From: Buxus sempervirens
Taxonomy: Eukaryota; Streptophyta; Magnoliopsida; Buxales; Buxaceae
Assembly (NCBI GenBank): GCA_947561395.2
Contig: OX387192.1
Coordinates: 36,043,520-36,107,519 of the forward strand
Length of the DNA: 64,000 bases
Reading direction: 5' to 3'
Part shown: positions 33,615 through 44,840 of the stretch, piece after piece
Numbering within the stretch: the stretch's first letter is position 1
Layout of the letters: the number at the start of each line of letters is the position of its first letter
Notes under the pieces: model-generated
Told to the model about the DNA's origin: nothing
Databases searched by the model: none
What the model saw: only the letters and a program-made list of their open reading frames with translations
Position numbers and translations under genes: made by a program

Positions 33615-35678
33615 ATGGACCCTAGGTATCCTATGTTTTTTGACACTGAAGAAAAGGAATATCTTAGACCCCTTTCTGACCCAGTATTTTCTGATGATAT
33701 AACCCAACCCCAATATAATGATCCTCCCATCCAAGATCTTGAAACAGAATTACCTTCACAAGATATGGGATCGTCTTCCCTACCACCTAGGAGCACCAAG
33801 AGGAGTAGAACCTTTAGTGTTTGGCTTAATTTTACAATTGAAAGTGTAGGGAGTGAAGAGAAGGCAGTGTGTAACCATTGCAAAAAACAGTTTAGTTGTA
33901 AAGGCAAAGGTGGTACAGGCCACTTGAACCGGCATTTGCAGAAATGCCTTCCAAAACATGGCCAAATTGATCATAGGCAAACCCAAATTTCTACTAGTAG
34001 TGTTGCTATAAGTAATTTTATTTTTAATCAAGAAGAAACTAGGCTTGAAATAGTAAAGTGGGTAATTCAAGAAGAATTACCCTTTAGATTAATAGATTCT
34101 AAAAGATTTCACCGTTTACTAACTAAATATTTAGCACCACAATTTAAACCTTTTCACGCCACACTTTAAGAAAGGATGCCATAAAATTATATGGAAAAAT
34201 GAAAACTGCATTATTAGAAACTTTGTCAAACAGTACTTTTAAAATAGCTTTAACTTCAGATATTTGGACAAGTAGACAACAAATAAGTTATTTAGCTATA
34301 ACCGCACATTATATTGATGAAAATTGGAATATGGAAAAAAGAATAATAACTTTTGAACCACTAGATGCTAGCCATACTGGAATAAATATATCAAATGCTA
34401 TAAGTAGAAATCTAAGAAATTATAAAATACACAATAAAATAATGGCTCTAGCACTTGATAATGCAAGTGCTAATAATGTTGCAGTAGGAATATTAAGACA
34501 ACAATTAAACTTAAATATAGATGGAAGTTTATTTCATGTTAGGTGTGCTTGTCATATTCTTAATTTAGTTGTGTAAGATGGATTAAAAATTGTTCAACAT
34601 CATTTAATAAATATTAGAGATGCAGTAAGATTTATAAAACAATCTAGCACAACCGCTAGAGAATTTAAATATTATTGTGAAACTTTAGGAAAGCAATATA
34701 AAAAAATTACCCTAGATGTTGAACATAAGTGGATCTCAACATATATAATGCTAGAAGCTGCACTAGGATTAAAACAAGAAATTACAATATTTTATAAAAG
34801 TAAAATGCCTGAAAGTGACTTAGAGGATCTTGATTGGCAAATAGCCGAAATTTTAAGAGATTTTTTAAAAGTTTTTTATGATGCAACAAGATATTTATCA
34901 GTAGTTTATTACCCAACATCCTCAAGTATTATAACTTGTTTATATCAAATAAGTATTTGTTTTAAACAATATAGAAATGTACCCATTGCTAAGGAAATTA
35001 TCCCTGCAATGGAAACTAAAATTTTAAAATATTGGCAAGAGATGCCTAATTTATATTGTTTAGCTACTACAATGGACCCTAGGGTTAAATTAGGAGTTGA
35101 AGACTTAATAGATGGAATAAATGAGAATATGAATTCTACTTTTCAAATAGATATAAGTAAAATAAGAAATCTATTAGAAAGACTTTTTTGTGAATATGAT
35201 ACTAGTAGTAGTATACAAGGTCATACGCGAACCCAACAAACACTACCAGATAATTCCCCTTGGAATTTTTTAAGTGGGAGAAGAAAGGGAAAACAACTAA
35301 CATCTAGTAGTGGGGGATCATCTGAATTAATGATTTTTTTAGAAAGCCCCCCCAATGAGTTTCAATACTATAGAGGAGCATAATGCTTTTAACATTTTGA
35401 CATGGTGGAAGCAAAATCAGGTTAATTATCCTGTGCTTTCCGCCATGGCACGTGATCTACTAACGGTTCCGGTGTCCACAGTTGCATCGGAATCAGCTTT
35501 TAGCGCAGGTGGACGAACCGTGGATGATTACAGGAGCAGATTAACGCCGGAGATGGTGCAAGCATGTGTCAGTCTTACAGATTGGTTAAGGGCAGAACTG
35601 AGAGAACAAGAATATGAAGATGATCAACTTGCTGGAGACTTTGATGATTTGAATATTGATTTTAGTCAACCAAAGTAG
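33615..35678 (+). pseudogene. hAT transposase (BED zinc finger, hATC domain), broken
   Basis: The RICESLEEPER-like transposase reads in order: BED-type zinc finger (VCNHCKKQF...GTGHLNRHLQKC, about 33870-33950), the catalytic core region (LTSDIWTSRQ and YLAITAHYID, then ALDNASANN and CHILNLVV), and the C-terminal hATC dimerisation domain (FNILTWWKQN, YPVLSAMARDLLTVPVSTVA, SESAF, about 35385-35600). Three lesions are visible. One base is missing in the T-run at about 34151-34154, a TAA at 34574-34576 replaces what is probably a Gln, and a frame change occurs at the C-run 35347-35353. The intact protein would be about 690 residues. It is inactive as it stands. The preceding TTG at 33609 is in frame, but ATG at 33615 is the likely start. 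Confidence 0.93.
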
Positions 35679-36273
35679 TCTAAGTTTTGTTATAATTTTT
35701 GTCATCAAAGTATAGGAATTGTACTTTATCTTTTTTTTTTTTTGTTTCTTTTAAACTGCAAATGATAGATAGATGAGTGGGTGCCAACCTAGTTGGGATG
35801 TGCTTATACTATAGTGATGCAGTATTATTTGTTCAAGTAATTATGTAATTTTTGCAAAGTTGTAAGTGTACTTGTGATAATTAATGAATTTATATTTTTT
35901 TGAGCAAAATTTATCTCAATATGTGTAAGACAATTTTGTAAACAATAAAAGTATTTTACAGAAATTTTTTGGGATTTTTTAAAGTTTTTTTTTAAATTTT
36001 AAATTAATTGGCCCGCCGGCCCGGGGCGTGCCGTGCCGGGCTGGGGTAATGGGGCATACGGGCTTGGCATGCCACGGCCCGCCAGGCCAGCGGCACGTCA
36101 GGCCCGCGGCACGGCCGGCCCGCGGCCCGCTCGAGCACGCCTCAGGCGTGCCGGGCCGGCCCGCCGCCCATGCCTAACCGCGAGGCTAATGCTTAACTTA
36201 ACGGACGCCAACGGCTCACGCTTGACCGATCTCTCACTAATCTCTGTTGTTCGTTTATGTTCTTTCCTCTAAC

Positions 36274-36360
36274 ATGCGTCGCAGACTATCACAGATTATA
36301 CGAAAAAAATCTCGTTCACAGATATTTATGGGATTATTCTTGTCGATCCTAAGGTTCTAG
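36274..36360 (+). promoter_or_regulatory. Possible upstream ORF in the BBX leader (28 codons)
   Basis: ATG at 36274 opens a 28-codon frame rich in Arg and Lys that ends with TAG at 36358-36360, 117 bp before the main ATG. It matters only if transcription starts upstream of 36274, which the sequence does not show. Confidence 0.3.
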
Positions 36361-36477
36361 GCACTTCTATCCTCTATTCTCCCTCTCGCTGTAATTACAC
36401 TTCTGCTTTCGACATATTCTTCTGTCTCTCCTACAGCGAAATCCGATAAGAACAAGGAAGAGGTTGGAAGGGAGATA

Positions 36478-39400
36478 ATGGCGGCTTCTCAAGAAGAACA
36501 ACGACCGACCCAAGAAGAAGAAGAACAATCAGATCGGGGAGATCCCCCGCAGCAACAGTGTCTCTGTGATTTTTGTGGAGAATCCAGAGCTCTTATCTAC
36601 TGCAGAGCCGACTCTGCAAAGCTTTGTTTCTCCTGTGACCGTGAAGTCCACTCGGCAAATCCTCTATTTAACAAGCACACGAGGTCACTGCTCTGCGACG
36701 CTTGTGACTCTAACCCTGCTTCGTTTCGTTGTTCCATTGAGAATCTCGTTCTGTGCCAGAACTGTGATTGGGACACTCATGGTCAATCCTTGGCTTCGCT
36801 TCACAATAGAAGGTCCCTGGAAGGGTTTTCTGGGTGTCCTTCCGCGATTGAGTTGGCGTCAATTCTGGGTTTTGAAGACTTGGGATACAAATCTCTGTTG
36901 TCCACGGAGGGGGTTGGTGATGGTTGCTTGGTGGGTTCTGAGCTTCGTTCGTCCTTTGGTGTGGTTGATGGGTTCTCGGATATTTCAGTTTGGGACACTC
37001 CGACTATACTTACTCTTGACGATCTGATTGCCTCCACTGATTCTAGCCACAATTTCCAAGCTATTGGGATTCCTCCTCTCCCCAAGGTAAGCTGCCCGTC
37101 TGGTTTTCCTTTTCCCTTGTTTTTGGTCTCTTTCCTAGATATGTATCTGTTCCATAGATTTATTTTTTTGGGGGTTAAATCCGTCCAATTAAGATCTGGG
37201 GTTTATTCATCTCTGTTTTTGGGTCATGGGATGTAGATTGATTTACTAATAAAATAATCTCACTTGTATTTGTTTAACGCTGATCTTAGTGGGGAAATGA
37301 GACTTTTAAATAGTTTATTCGATGCGCTTCATTTTTTTTAATTTTTCCACGAATTGCATTGCACTTACAAGGAGTCCCTTTTTCCCCATCTTTTTTTTCC
37401 TCTTGTTCCCTTAATTTCATGACTAACGCTGATCTTAGATTCTTAATGGGGAAATAAGACTTCTAAATCGGGGACTGCTGTTCATGCTCTTCAAATTTTA
37501 ATTTTTCCCTGAATTACGTTAAACTTACAAGAAGTCACTTCTCTCCATTAATTTCTTCTAGTTATTCTCTTAATTTCATGTTGATTTCTTCTAGTTATTC
37601 TCTTAATTTCTTCTAGTTTTTCAAGAAAAGAGCGAGTTGGGTTTTTTAATTTACTGCTGTTCAATTTGTTAATTATTATTTCGAAATTATAGTGGGTTCG
37701 ATTTCCTGTTGATTGAGATGTTTGGTTGCCTTTTTTTATATTTTTTTATTAAGCTTCATTCAGGGCGCATGATTTTTAACTGCCTTAGTGATATTGTTAT
37801 TGAATCAGAATCGAAATGCTGCATGTGGGAAGCACAAGGAAGAGACATTGCGCCAGCTCCGTGAACTGCTGAAGCTGGAACCTGACTTGGGCAATGATCA
37901 TCGGAATGTTAAACTTCTTGGATTCCCATCTCTGGTACCGGAAAGAATTCATCAGTCAGGCCATACAGGTTCAGGCTTTGAGCATGATCCTGACCCAATT
38001 GTACCACCTGATTACGAGGTAATGGTTCTTTTCGATCCACATGAGGCACAGTAACATGCTTTTTTATTCTGTTCTAGTTTGTTTTTCATGCAAAGGCATC
38101 TTTTGTTTATAGAAAATTTTAATTGGCTTGTTGACTCTTTGTTTGCTCGGTTGCGCCAAAGGTTACGGGTGTTTGTATTTGTCCCATTTGGCTTTTTAAA
38201 TTTCAATTCAAGTTCATATTTGACATGAGATTATTAACTGGCTCTGTAATTTTATATTGGCTTGTTGACTCATTGTTTGCTCAGTTTGGATAAGCTTTGG
38301 AGGTAGTATTGTGGGGGATTGAGAGGAATTGCAGAATTGGGAAGACATAAAAAAAATTGAAAAGAATTAATACGCTATTGTAGCTTGCATTCTTGGGGTC
38401 CAGGGGGCTATGGGTGAGAGCAGTTGAATATTCAGATCTAGAGGGTGTCTTTGTTTTTTTATGGTTTACAAGATTGATAGTTTGTTAGTTTTGTTGCCAG
38501 TAGCTAAGGAGTCCAGGTGGGAATTATTTGAGGCTTTGGTTGGAGTCCTTGAGCACATTTTTGTGTGGAAAGACTGGGAAAGTTGTTGAAGTCCCAATGT
38601 AAGAAGGATTGGCTTGTTTGATCCCTTATTTTCGGTGAAGAAAGAACGATCAAGTTCTGCATCTTTTTTTCTTGTACAGCATTATGAATTTGGCTAAATA
38701 GTTTACTATAATTCTTTGGCATTTGAAGTTGTTTTTTTTGGTCCCCTTTGGTGTGTATTTGTATGCACATTTGGGTTTCTGACTGAGTAAAGTTTTTGGT
38801 TACAAATTTTGAAATGTCATGCTCTATGATAACATTATACATTGTTGGACATATATTTTGTGTCAAAGGTTACAGGTGTTTGTATTTCTCCCATTTTGGC
38901 GTTTTAAATATCAATTCAAGTTAATATTTGATGGGAGATTGTTAACTGGCTCTGTGATGCAGCAAGATTGGTGTTTGACAGTAGGATTTGTATTGAATTA
39001 AAGATGATTGCATTAAATGTGAGATCTGTAAGAGAAAAATTTAACCTGCTGGGTTGTCCTAGCAGATCAAATAACTGTGAAAATATGGCAAACTGTCCAT
39101 AAAGCTCCTTTCTTGATGGTTACTAAAACTTGAATGCTCCATGTTGGTTTAGTGAGTTATTTGGCTCCATTGACTACAGGTGTAAATCTAAGAAGGGGTG
39201 CTAGATCAACAGTTAGACATGCAATCATCTCCTAATTGTGATTTCTGTTATTGATTTCTTAAGTTCCTGACGTGATATATTATACGGAGCTATAATCAGG
39301 TTCTGAAGGAATTATTTCCATGGTTTCTGTCATCTCATATGTTATGAGATGGTTTCAGATTGCAAGGCTTCGTAAATTTTTTATTGCAGTGGACGGCAGA

Positions 39401-40212
39401 GTCTATAGAAACTTGGCTTCAAGCTTCTCTTCTGTTTTCTCTATTGTTGAATTACTGTGTAAATGAAGTTAATGTTATCGGGTACTATCCGTGCAGGAAA
39501 GTTCGCCTCAGTGGCATGGGAACAGTTGTCAGGCAGCAGATGGTGTTCCCCTTCCTTTTGGAAACCATGTTGACAAAAGTTCATCAGTTCTTGATCGATG
39601 TACTGATTTTGATGGCTGTGATAGTCATGGCAATGGTGGTCATAAATGGCAACCAGAAAATCAGAATATAACCGTGCCGACCCTGCCTGTGGTCAATCCA
39701 CATGAGTTAGCCGGCCATAATAGGGATTCGGCAATCTCAAGATACAAGGAGAAGAAGAAAGTAAGGAGGTAATTCTGCTACTTTGTTCTTCCAAATTTCC
39801 TATATCGCACAACTAAGAGTCCATGGATTTCTGCTCATTGAGGTTGTCTGCTAGGGAAAATGCACATAAAAATACTCTTCAGTTATACAAAATTGAACTG
39901 CATATATGACCTGGATTCTCCGATACCTGCTGGATTCCAGCAAGCTTTAGGTACCCTATGGATTATTTGGTTTGCAAAAATTGGGATGCCTGGTCTTTGA
40001 GGTCCTACGCCAGAATTCCATCTTATGGTTATATAAAATTCTAATTTGGCTTCATATATCGAGTTCATTTCATAAACAGAAATTCTTACTTTTAAATCAA
40101 CAGGTACGGCAAGCATGTGAGATACGAATCAAGGAAGGTCCGGGCAGAAAGCAGGACAAGGATCAGGGGTCGTTTTGCTAGGATGGTTGACAAAAATATG
40201 GGCGTGCCATGA
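36478..40212 (+). CDS. BBX zinc-finger transcription factor, CONSTANS-LIKE 13/14/15 type
   Basis: Four exons join in frame to 399 residues: 36478-37086, 37809-38018, 39497-39768, 40104-40212. Two B-boxes lie near the N terminus. B-box 1 (about residues 30-72) starts [20 protein letters not shown] and B-box 2 (about 73-115) starts [13 protein letters not shown]; it is followed by [20 protein letters not shown], a mark of the COL13/14/15 subgroup. A CCT domain (about 349-391; [39 protein letters not shown]) closes the protein. B-boxes mediate protein contacts and CCT mediates DNA/NF-Y binding in this family, which acts in nuclear light, flowering and growth control. The start ATG is preceded by a purine-rich leader and begins the first conserved frame. 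Introns 1 and 2 carry local duplications. A hAT element ends 301 bp upstream. Confidence 0.94.
37276..37570. repeat. Imperfect tandem duplication in BBX intron 1
   Basis: About 120-150 bp starting TAACGCTGATCTTAG at 37277 is repeated from about 37425. Shared pieces include GGGGAAAT(A/G)AGACTT, AATTTTTCC and ACTTACAAG(G/A)AGTC. A shorter TTTCTTCTAGTTATTCTCTT repeat follows at 37552-37620. Confidence 0.75.
38155..38960. repeat. Direct repeat pair in BBX intron 2
   Basis: About 95 bp at 38155-38250 (AAAGGTTACGGGTGTTTGTA...TTAACTGGCTCTGT) recurs at 38864-38958 with scattered differences, about 709 bp apart. It is non-coding. Confidence 0.8.
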
Positions 40213-40905
40213 AAGAGAGACCACTGGATAATTTGGCCTGATTATTCTGTTTCATTGCTTCCCGTAGATATCTTGTATTCTTTTCTTGTATTTATGTGAA
40301 GCTCAAGCCATGGCAGTTACTTTTATGTGAAGAACTAGTGCGTCGTTTGCATGTGGGTATACATAAGTTGATTCTATAAGTAATTATGAGTAAGTTATTT
40401 TTGGTTCTTATAAAAATTTAATTGGGAGGTAGAAGTAAATATATAAACAAAAAGGAAGGGCTCTTTAAGTAGCAGATGCAGGTCGAGAATGTGGGGATTC
40501 CTTTATAGACCCCTTCCTTTATAGACCCCTTCCAGACATAAAATGTGATTCGGCAGTTTTGAGTTGGTTATGACTACTATATGGTCATTAGCCCATCAAC
40601 TGAATGCTCAGTCTTGCGGAAACTGACAGCCCAGAACATTGAGTCTAGGATCAACCCAATTAAGCCCCAAACTGATCAACCCAACACAGGATGAACTGGT
40701 TCTTATCAACAGCATCCCATAAAAAAATCCAGACCCCTCTTATCAACTCAAAATCCAACCAATATGTTATGGAACTCAGCACTTCACTAATGTTAGCTTT
40801 TGCAGTGGGGTGGGGCCCACATCACTTCTTCAAACGCTGTGTCTGGTCAATCAAAATTCAGGGTATATTTCTGTTCCTGTATATTAAGGCCGAAACAAAC
40901 AGGGC
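40213..40905. other. Convergent intergenic region between the BBX and bHLH genes
   Basis: It holds the BBX 3' UTR and the end of the bHLH transcript, 693 bp between stop codons. CTTTATAGACCCCTT occurs twice at about 40500-40530. No other gene. Confidence 0.6.
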
Positions 40906-41638
40906 CTATAATAAACCAGAGATTTCTTCTTTAATTCTTCTGAAATTTGCTTCTCCATTGCCGTTAACTGTCGCAGTGACCGTTAACGTCAAATTCTGAT
41001 CATCAACAGCAACATTTGCCGCCAGAATTTCAGCTCCGTGCTTCCCAAACACTGTGAAGATCTCCGTCACCTGCCTTTGTCGAACCGTCAAATGAATCCC
41101 GAAGAATCCCAAATTGCCGGAAACCGTCATGTCAACGATTGAATTTCGCTCGTTGTCGGCCGAAATCTCCCGCTTCCATGCTTTCGATCGTTCATCTTTT
41201 AGTTTCTTCAACCAGTTTAGTTTGTTTTCTAGTCGTGTTATATGATCAATCGTTTCGTCGATAGTCTTTGCCTTCGTAGCCTGCGATTAAATGCGTCCCA
41301 TTAACATCTGATATTTAATTGACTAGAAATGATAAAACCCAATAAGATTTCATGCGACTCAAAGGGATCCCAGTTACCTGTGGGGAGAGATTCGGAACCA
41401 TGGACTGAAGAACCGAGAAAAGGTCGGCCATCTTCTCTCTCCTGAGTCCTTCTGGGCTCTTGGAAGCTTTGCCTCTGCTTCTTTTTCTTGAACCCGAAGC
41501 TTTTTCCTCGTCTGTGGTGGTCTTTGGAAATGGGGAGAAGTCTGATAGTGGAGGAATTACTGAGTCTCTGTATCCCTCCATGAGATTCAAAAGCAGCCCA
41601 GAGACGTCTTTATCTTGTTCTTGCTGTTCTTCTTCCAT
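40906..41638 (-). CDS. Atypical bHLH transcription factor
   Basis: Two exons on the minus strand (41638-41378 and 41280-40906) join in phase 0 with GT-AG sites to give 211 residues. Residues about 60-120 form a helix-loop-helix: SPEGLRREKMADLFSVLQSM, then VPNLSPQ and ATKAKTIDETIDHITRLENK. The intron lies in the loop, a common position in plant bHLH genes. The C-terminal 70 residues look like the ACT-like fold seen in several plant bHLH proteins (FGIHLTVRQRQVTEIFTVF...). The basic region is unusual: where canonical factors have H-x3-ERxRR there is S-x3-EGLRR, so the His and the first Arg that contact the E-box are missing. It may bind other DNA or act as a dimer partner. I cannot assign a named orthologue. 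Confidence 0.85.
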
Positions 41639-41696
41639 TGCCTCTTATGACAAATCGTTAAACTCCGTAATTAAGAAGCAGAGACAGGGAGAGACC

Positions 41697-41722
41697 ATAC
41701 AGAGAGAGAGAGAGAGAGAGAG
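41697..41722. repeat. (AG)n microsatellite in the bHLH 5' leader region
   Basis: An uninterrupted AG run about 60 bp upstream of the bHLH ATG (minus strand). It reads as a CT-rich tract in the transcript direction, as is common in plant 5' UTRs. Confidence 0.95.
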
Positions 41723-41739
41723 TCTCATGGGGGTTCTTA

Positions 41740-42720
41740 CTCTATCTTATAGTTGTAGTGGTCGTTGGCGAATGATGGAGAAACTGAAATTTGGTCCCCA
41801 TAAGGAAACTGTTCGAATATTTGCTGCAGAAAAATATTTGCTTTGCAGATAGACGACTGAAGCTTTCGCGGAATGAACACTGTACGTCCAACGAATCATA
41901 ACGTTTCGATTCTTGATTTCTCTTTCGAAGTTTGTTGTAGAAACAGGAAGCACTCGTTACCTAATTTACCCCTTGCTTTTTTGAGAATAGCTGAAATATC
42001 CTTCTCCACTCTTGAGAGTAGGCATTTTAGGTTAAAAATTTTTTTGTTTTCATTTTTATTTATTTATTTTCTGGGAAACTTTCTCTGCTAGTATTAAATT
42101 ATATCTTCAATTGCAATTTCTATATTCCTCTTTCATTATTTACCATCCTACCCATGAAATTAAAGTTTGGTTTTAGTGGCATCTTTCTTTTATGTAAAGA
42201 CGAATCTATCCATTGCCATGTGAAGCATTTCATGGCCAGTGTTTTATGATGTGGGTCTCACTTAAAAACATTTAAAACAATGAAAAAATTCTGACTGTGA
42301 GATACTCCACATGATAGTATCTTACGGCCACATAAGGACCGTTTTAGGGAAAGGCCACAAAGTCACAGACTGTCTTCCCACCTATTGAACACAGTTTAAC
42401 TGTAGATGATATATATTATTCCCTTCTTGACACCTTTTCAGTCAAAGATCTGATCCACATGTTTGAAGCCTCCTCTTTTTATCCTTTTAGAATTTTCTTA
42501 AATGCCTTGGGGTTGCACTTGCACCCACTTTCCCAATATCCAAATGCACCCGGATGCATAAAACTTGTTTCCTCTGATCTCCCACATTCTCCTTGCATCC
42601 TTCCCACATATAGAAAATCATCCCTTATATGCAATCAAGGGCCTCAAGGCCAAGGAAGAGAGTTGTATTAGCAGTTAGCATCAAGACTGTTGCAATGGAA
42701 TGCCAATCTTGGATAGTTGG
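41740..42720. other. Intergenic, bHLH upstream region
   Basis: This presumably contains the bHLH promoter. No TATA box can be assigned with confidence, and no further gene is seen. Confidence 0.5.
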
Positions 42721-42728
42721 TGAACGCT

Positions 42729-43000
42729 CTAGCGAGAATTTTTGAGACCTAGAACAGAGAACAGGGCTAAGCAAGAAAAGTCGAGCGAAGCGAAGCGAGC
42801 AGAGAAACGGCTACAGAGCCGACAAGATGGTTACAGAATTTCCCAAACACGTCGCAGACTTTCTTCCAAATCACTTGCGAGCTCCCTTTGTAGCCAATGA
42901 CACCGACAGCAGCAGCGGCGCCGTTGCCGGAGAATAGCAGCGCCACCATCTCCAAATCCAAGACAATTAATGTAAAGACCAACCCATGGAATTGGATTTG
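42729..43000 (-). pseudogene. CASP-like (CASPL) membrane protein, last-exon fragment with frameshift
   Basis: On the minus strand, LVFTLIVLDLEMVALLFSGN, GAAAAVGVIGYKG, VIWKKVCDVFGKFCNHLVGS and VAVSLLASL match the last two membrane segments of plant CASP-like proteins, which sit in the plasma membrane and resemble the Casparian strip scaffold proteins. A 5-bp tandem duplication (GCTTCGCTTCGCTCG on the minus strand, near 42785-42800) shifts the frame to an early stop. Without it the reading would continue to LDFSCLALFSVLGLKNSR and a stop at 42729-42731. I find no N-terminal exon up to 43600, so this is a broken fragment. Confidence 0.8.
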
Positions 43001-43009
43001 AGTTTTGCT

Positions 43010-43646
43010 AGAAATCCCCTCATCAACACACAACACCGATATCAACTAACTCTCTATCTTCTATAATATCCAAAAGCTTCCAACGAACCCCAATGGGCTT
43101 GCCATGCCATGGCCCCACAACTGGATCCCCTGATGTAAGAAACTTTATATTGGCTTCGGCCGCTCGTCACCTTCAAAGAAGGCCCATTGGATATTGGGTA
43201 GAGCGAAATACAAGACAACTCTAATCTATGGAATAGCCATTGGAAAAGCAATACACAATAGTACATTCCTTTGATGGCAATGGTTGATAGTCGATAGTAC
43301 ACATTAAACTAGCAATATTGTGGTCTTCGGGACAATGGTAACATAGATTAATGATGACAAAAATTAAGAATAAAAGGAAGGAGAGGAAAAGAGAGGGAAC
43401 GTCCTATCCCATGATAGTTAAAAGATTTAAATTAGCTACGTACGAGCCCCTAAAAGTGCCCGTCCGTCCATAGATGATGGTTGATTGCTACTTAGTGTGG
43501 AGCCTCTATTTACACTCTTTATTTGGAGTTTTTCATAGGATTATGCTAAGTGTAATTAAAAATTTACAATTATACCATTCAAGTAGCTTTTTAATACATA
43601 TAGCATGATGTTACGGTAGCTCCGAATAAAAGTGTAGAGAGAGGCT
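43010..43646. other. Intergenic, nothing recognised
   Basis: There is no convincing CASPL upstream exon and no repeat with defined ends. Confidence 0.5.
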
Positions 43647-44664
43647 CCACAGGATCTTAGTTTTTTTTTTTTTTTGGAAATATCAGAGGATTTTTATTTA
43701 TAAGTTAAGCGAACATGTACAATCCACCCCTAGCTTCATCGAATAAAATATTAGACAAGAAAGGAGGGAGGTATGCACCCATAAACAAGAAAAGTTGCCT
43801 ATTGCAAAGTTTGCTAGCATGTCAGCCGGTCGATTGCCCTCTCGGTAAGTATGAGCTACTGTAATATGCGGAAAAAGAAGACCAAAGGTGCCGAATGTGA
43901 TCAATGAGAGCTGCCACTCGCCAAGGATAAGAGGTAGGCTCATTTTATAGAAATTTGACCATTGGCAATGAACCACCTTCAAGAATAATGTGGGTGTAAT
44001 GCGTCGCAGTAACCAGCTTCAAGGCTTCCAACGCAGCCAAAGCTTCAGCTTGGAGAGCTCTTTGGACGTTAAATGTAGCAGCTATTGCTCCTAGAAAATT
44101 TCCATGATGGTTTCGAGCAAGAACGCCAAGACCAGCCTTTCCACTTGAACGATGAAAAGCCTTGTTGAAATTTAGTTTTATGTAAGTATCAGGTGTGAGC
44201 ATTTCTTCTGGAGCCAAAATCCGATGGTTTAGTAAAACCACCGGCTGAGATGCATTTTGGGGTGTAGACCTCACTATTGAAAAGTATCATCCATCCACAA
44301 GTTTCATATTGGAACCAGTGAGTGACTCCAGATGAAACGGTATCGTATCAGGTGGTACACGCTAAGCAACCGGAATCAGTTCTTGTGTTGGTGGAGAAGT
44401 CCTGGAGGATTGCTGTAGCTTTTGAATAGATCTTGATGGACGCGTTGGAAATGATAAATAACCTGAAACACATCAGGTGGAACGTGATAAAAAAGGACTC
44501 TGTTCCTATGGGACCAGAGGACCCAACCAAAGACAGTGGCCTGAGATAATAAATCGTTAATGTCAAAATTAAGAGAGACTGATTTTAAGGCAAGCAATGC
44601 ATGGAACCATTGAAGGAGGGGGTGCTGGGACCATAAGACCGGGTGGACCACAGGATCTTAGTTT
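43647..44664 (-). mobile_element. 5'-truncated LINE with 17-bp target-site duplication
   Basis: CCACAGGATCTTAGTTT flanks the insertion at 43647-43663 and 44648-44664. The poly(A) of the minus-strand element is the T-run at 43661-43675. The roughly 985-bp insert encodes only the LINE C-terminus: a WVLWSHRNRVLFYHV motif (from about 44530) like the WKERNNRIF motif of L1 ORF2, then an RNase H-like domain. The 5' end at about 44647 is an internal truncation, as expected of TPRT. Confidence 0.93.
43698..44651 (-). pseudogene. LINE ORF2 C-terminus with RNase H-like domain (RVT_3)
   Basis: In three overlapping minus-strand frames (44651-44376, 44274-43945, 43982-43698): a tail of the zf-RVT region, then IKLNFNKAFHRSSGKAGLGV, LARNHHGNFLGA and ALQAEALAALEALKLV (RNase H-like core), and HTYREGNRPADMLANFA, the conserved C-terminal motif (REGNxxAD). 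Frame breaks show it is dead. RVT_3 follows the zf-RVT in many plant LINEs. Confidence 0.85.
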
Positions 44665-44819
44665 ATAAATGAATGATTTGACTCGTTCATTTATTCTGTG
44701 ATTGTCTACGTGGTAATCGTCAATCAGATATGAACGAGCACTTTTTACGGACAGACTCTAGCCACTTGGCTCCAACCGATACGACCACATAAGCAGGTTT
44801 TGAATTTAGTGTTGGCTCA

Positions 44820-44840
44820 ACCGTGACCGTGACCGTGACC
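44820..44840. repeat. GTGACC short tandem repeat
   Basis: Three tandem GTGACC units plus a partial unit, 44822-44840. No function seen. Confidence 0.8.

Larger units (their letters stand above)
32954..36176 (+). mobile_element. hAT transposon, near full length, transposase broken
   Basis: The 3223-bp element starts TAGGCATGAGCAACGGGCC and ends GCCGCCCATGCCTA. It has a perfect 8-bp target duplication ACCGCGAG at 32946-32953 and 36177-36184. The ends hold GGCCCG/GCACGC-rich subterminal arrays like those of 11212-12179. A TATA box (TATAAATA, 33248-33255) lies before the transposase. The exact duplication argues for a fairly recent insertion. The right end is 301 bp before the ATG of the BBX gene. 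Confidence 0.96.

Noticed and set aside
43054-43302. Minus-strand frame upstream of the CASPL fragment as a possible first exon
   Set aside because: It has no membrane segments or motifs of the CASP-like family.
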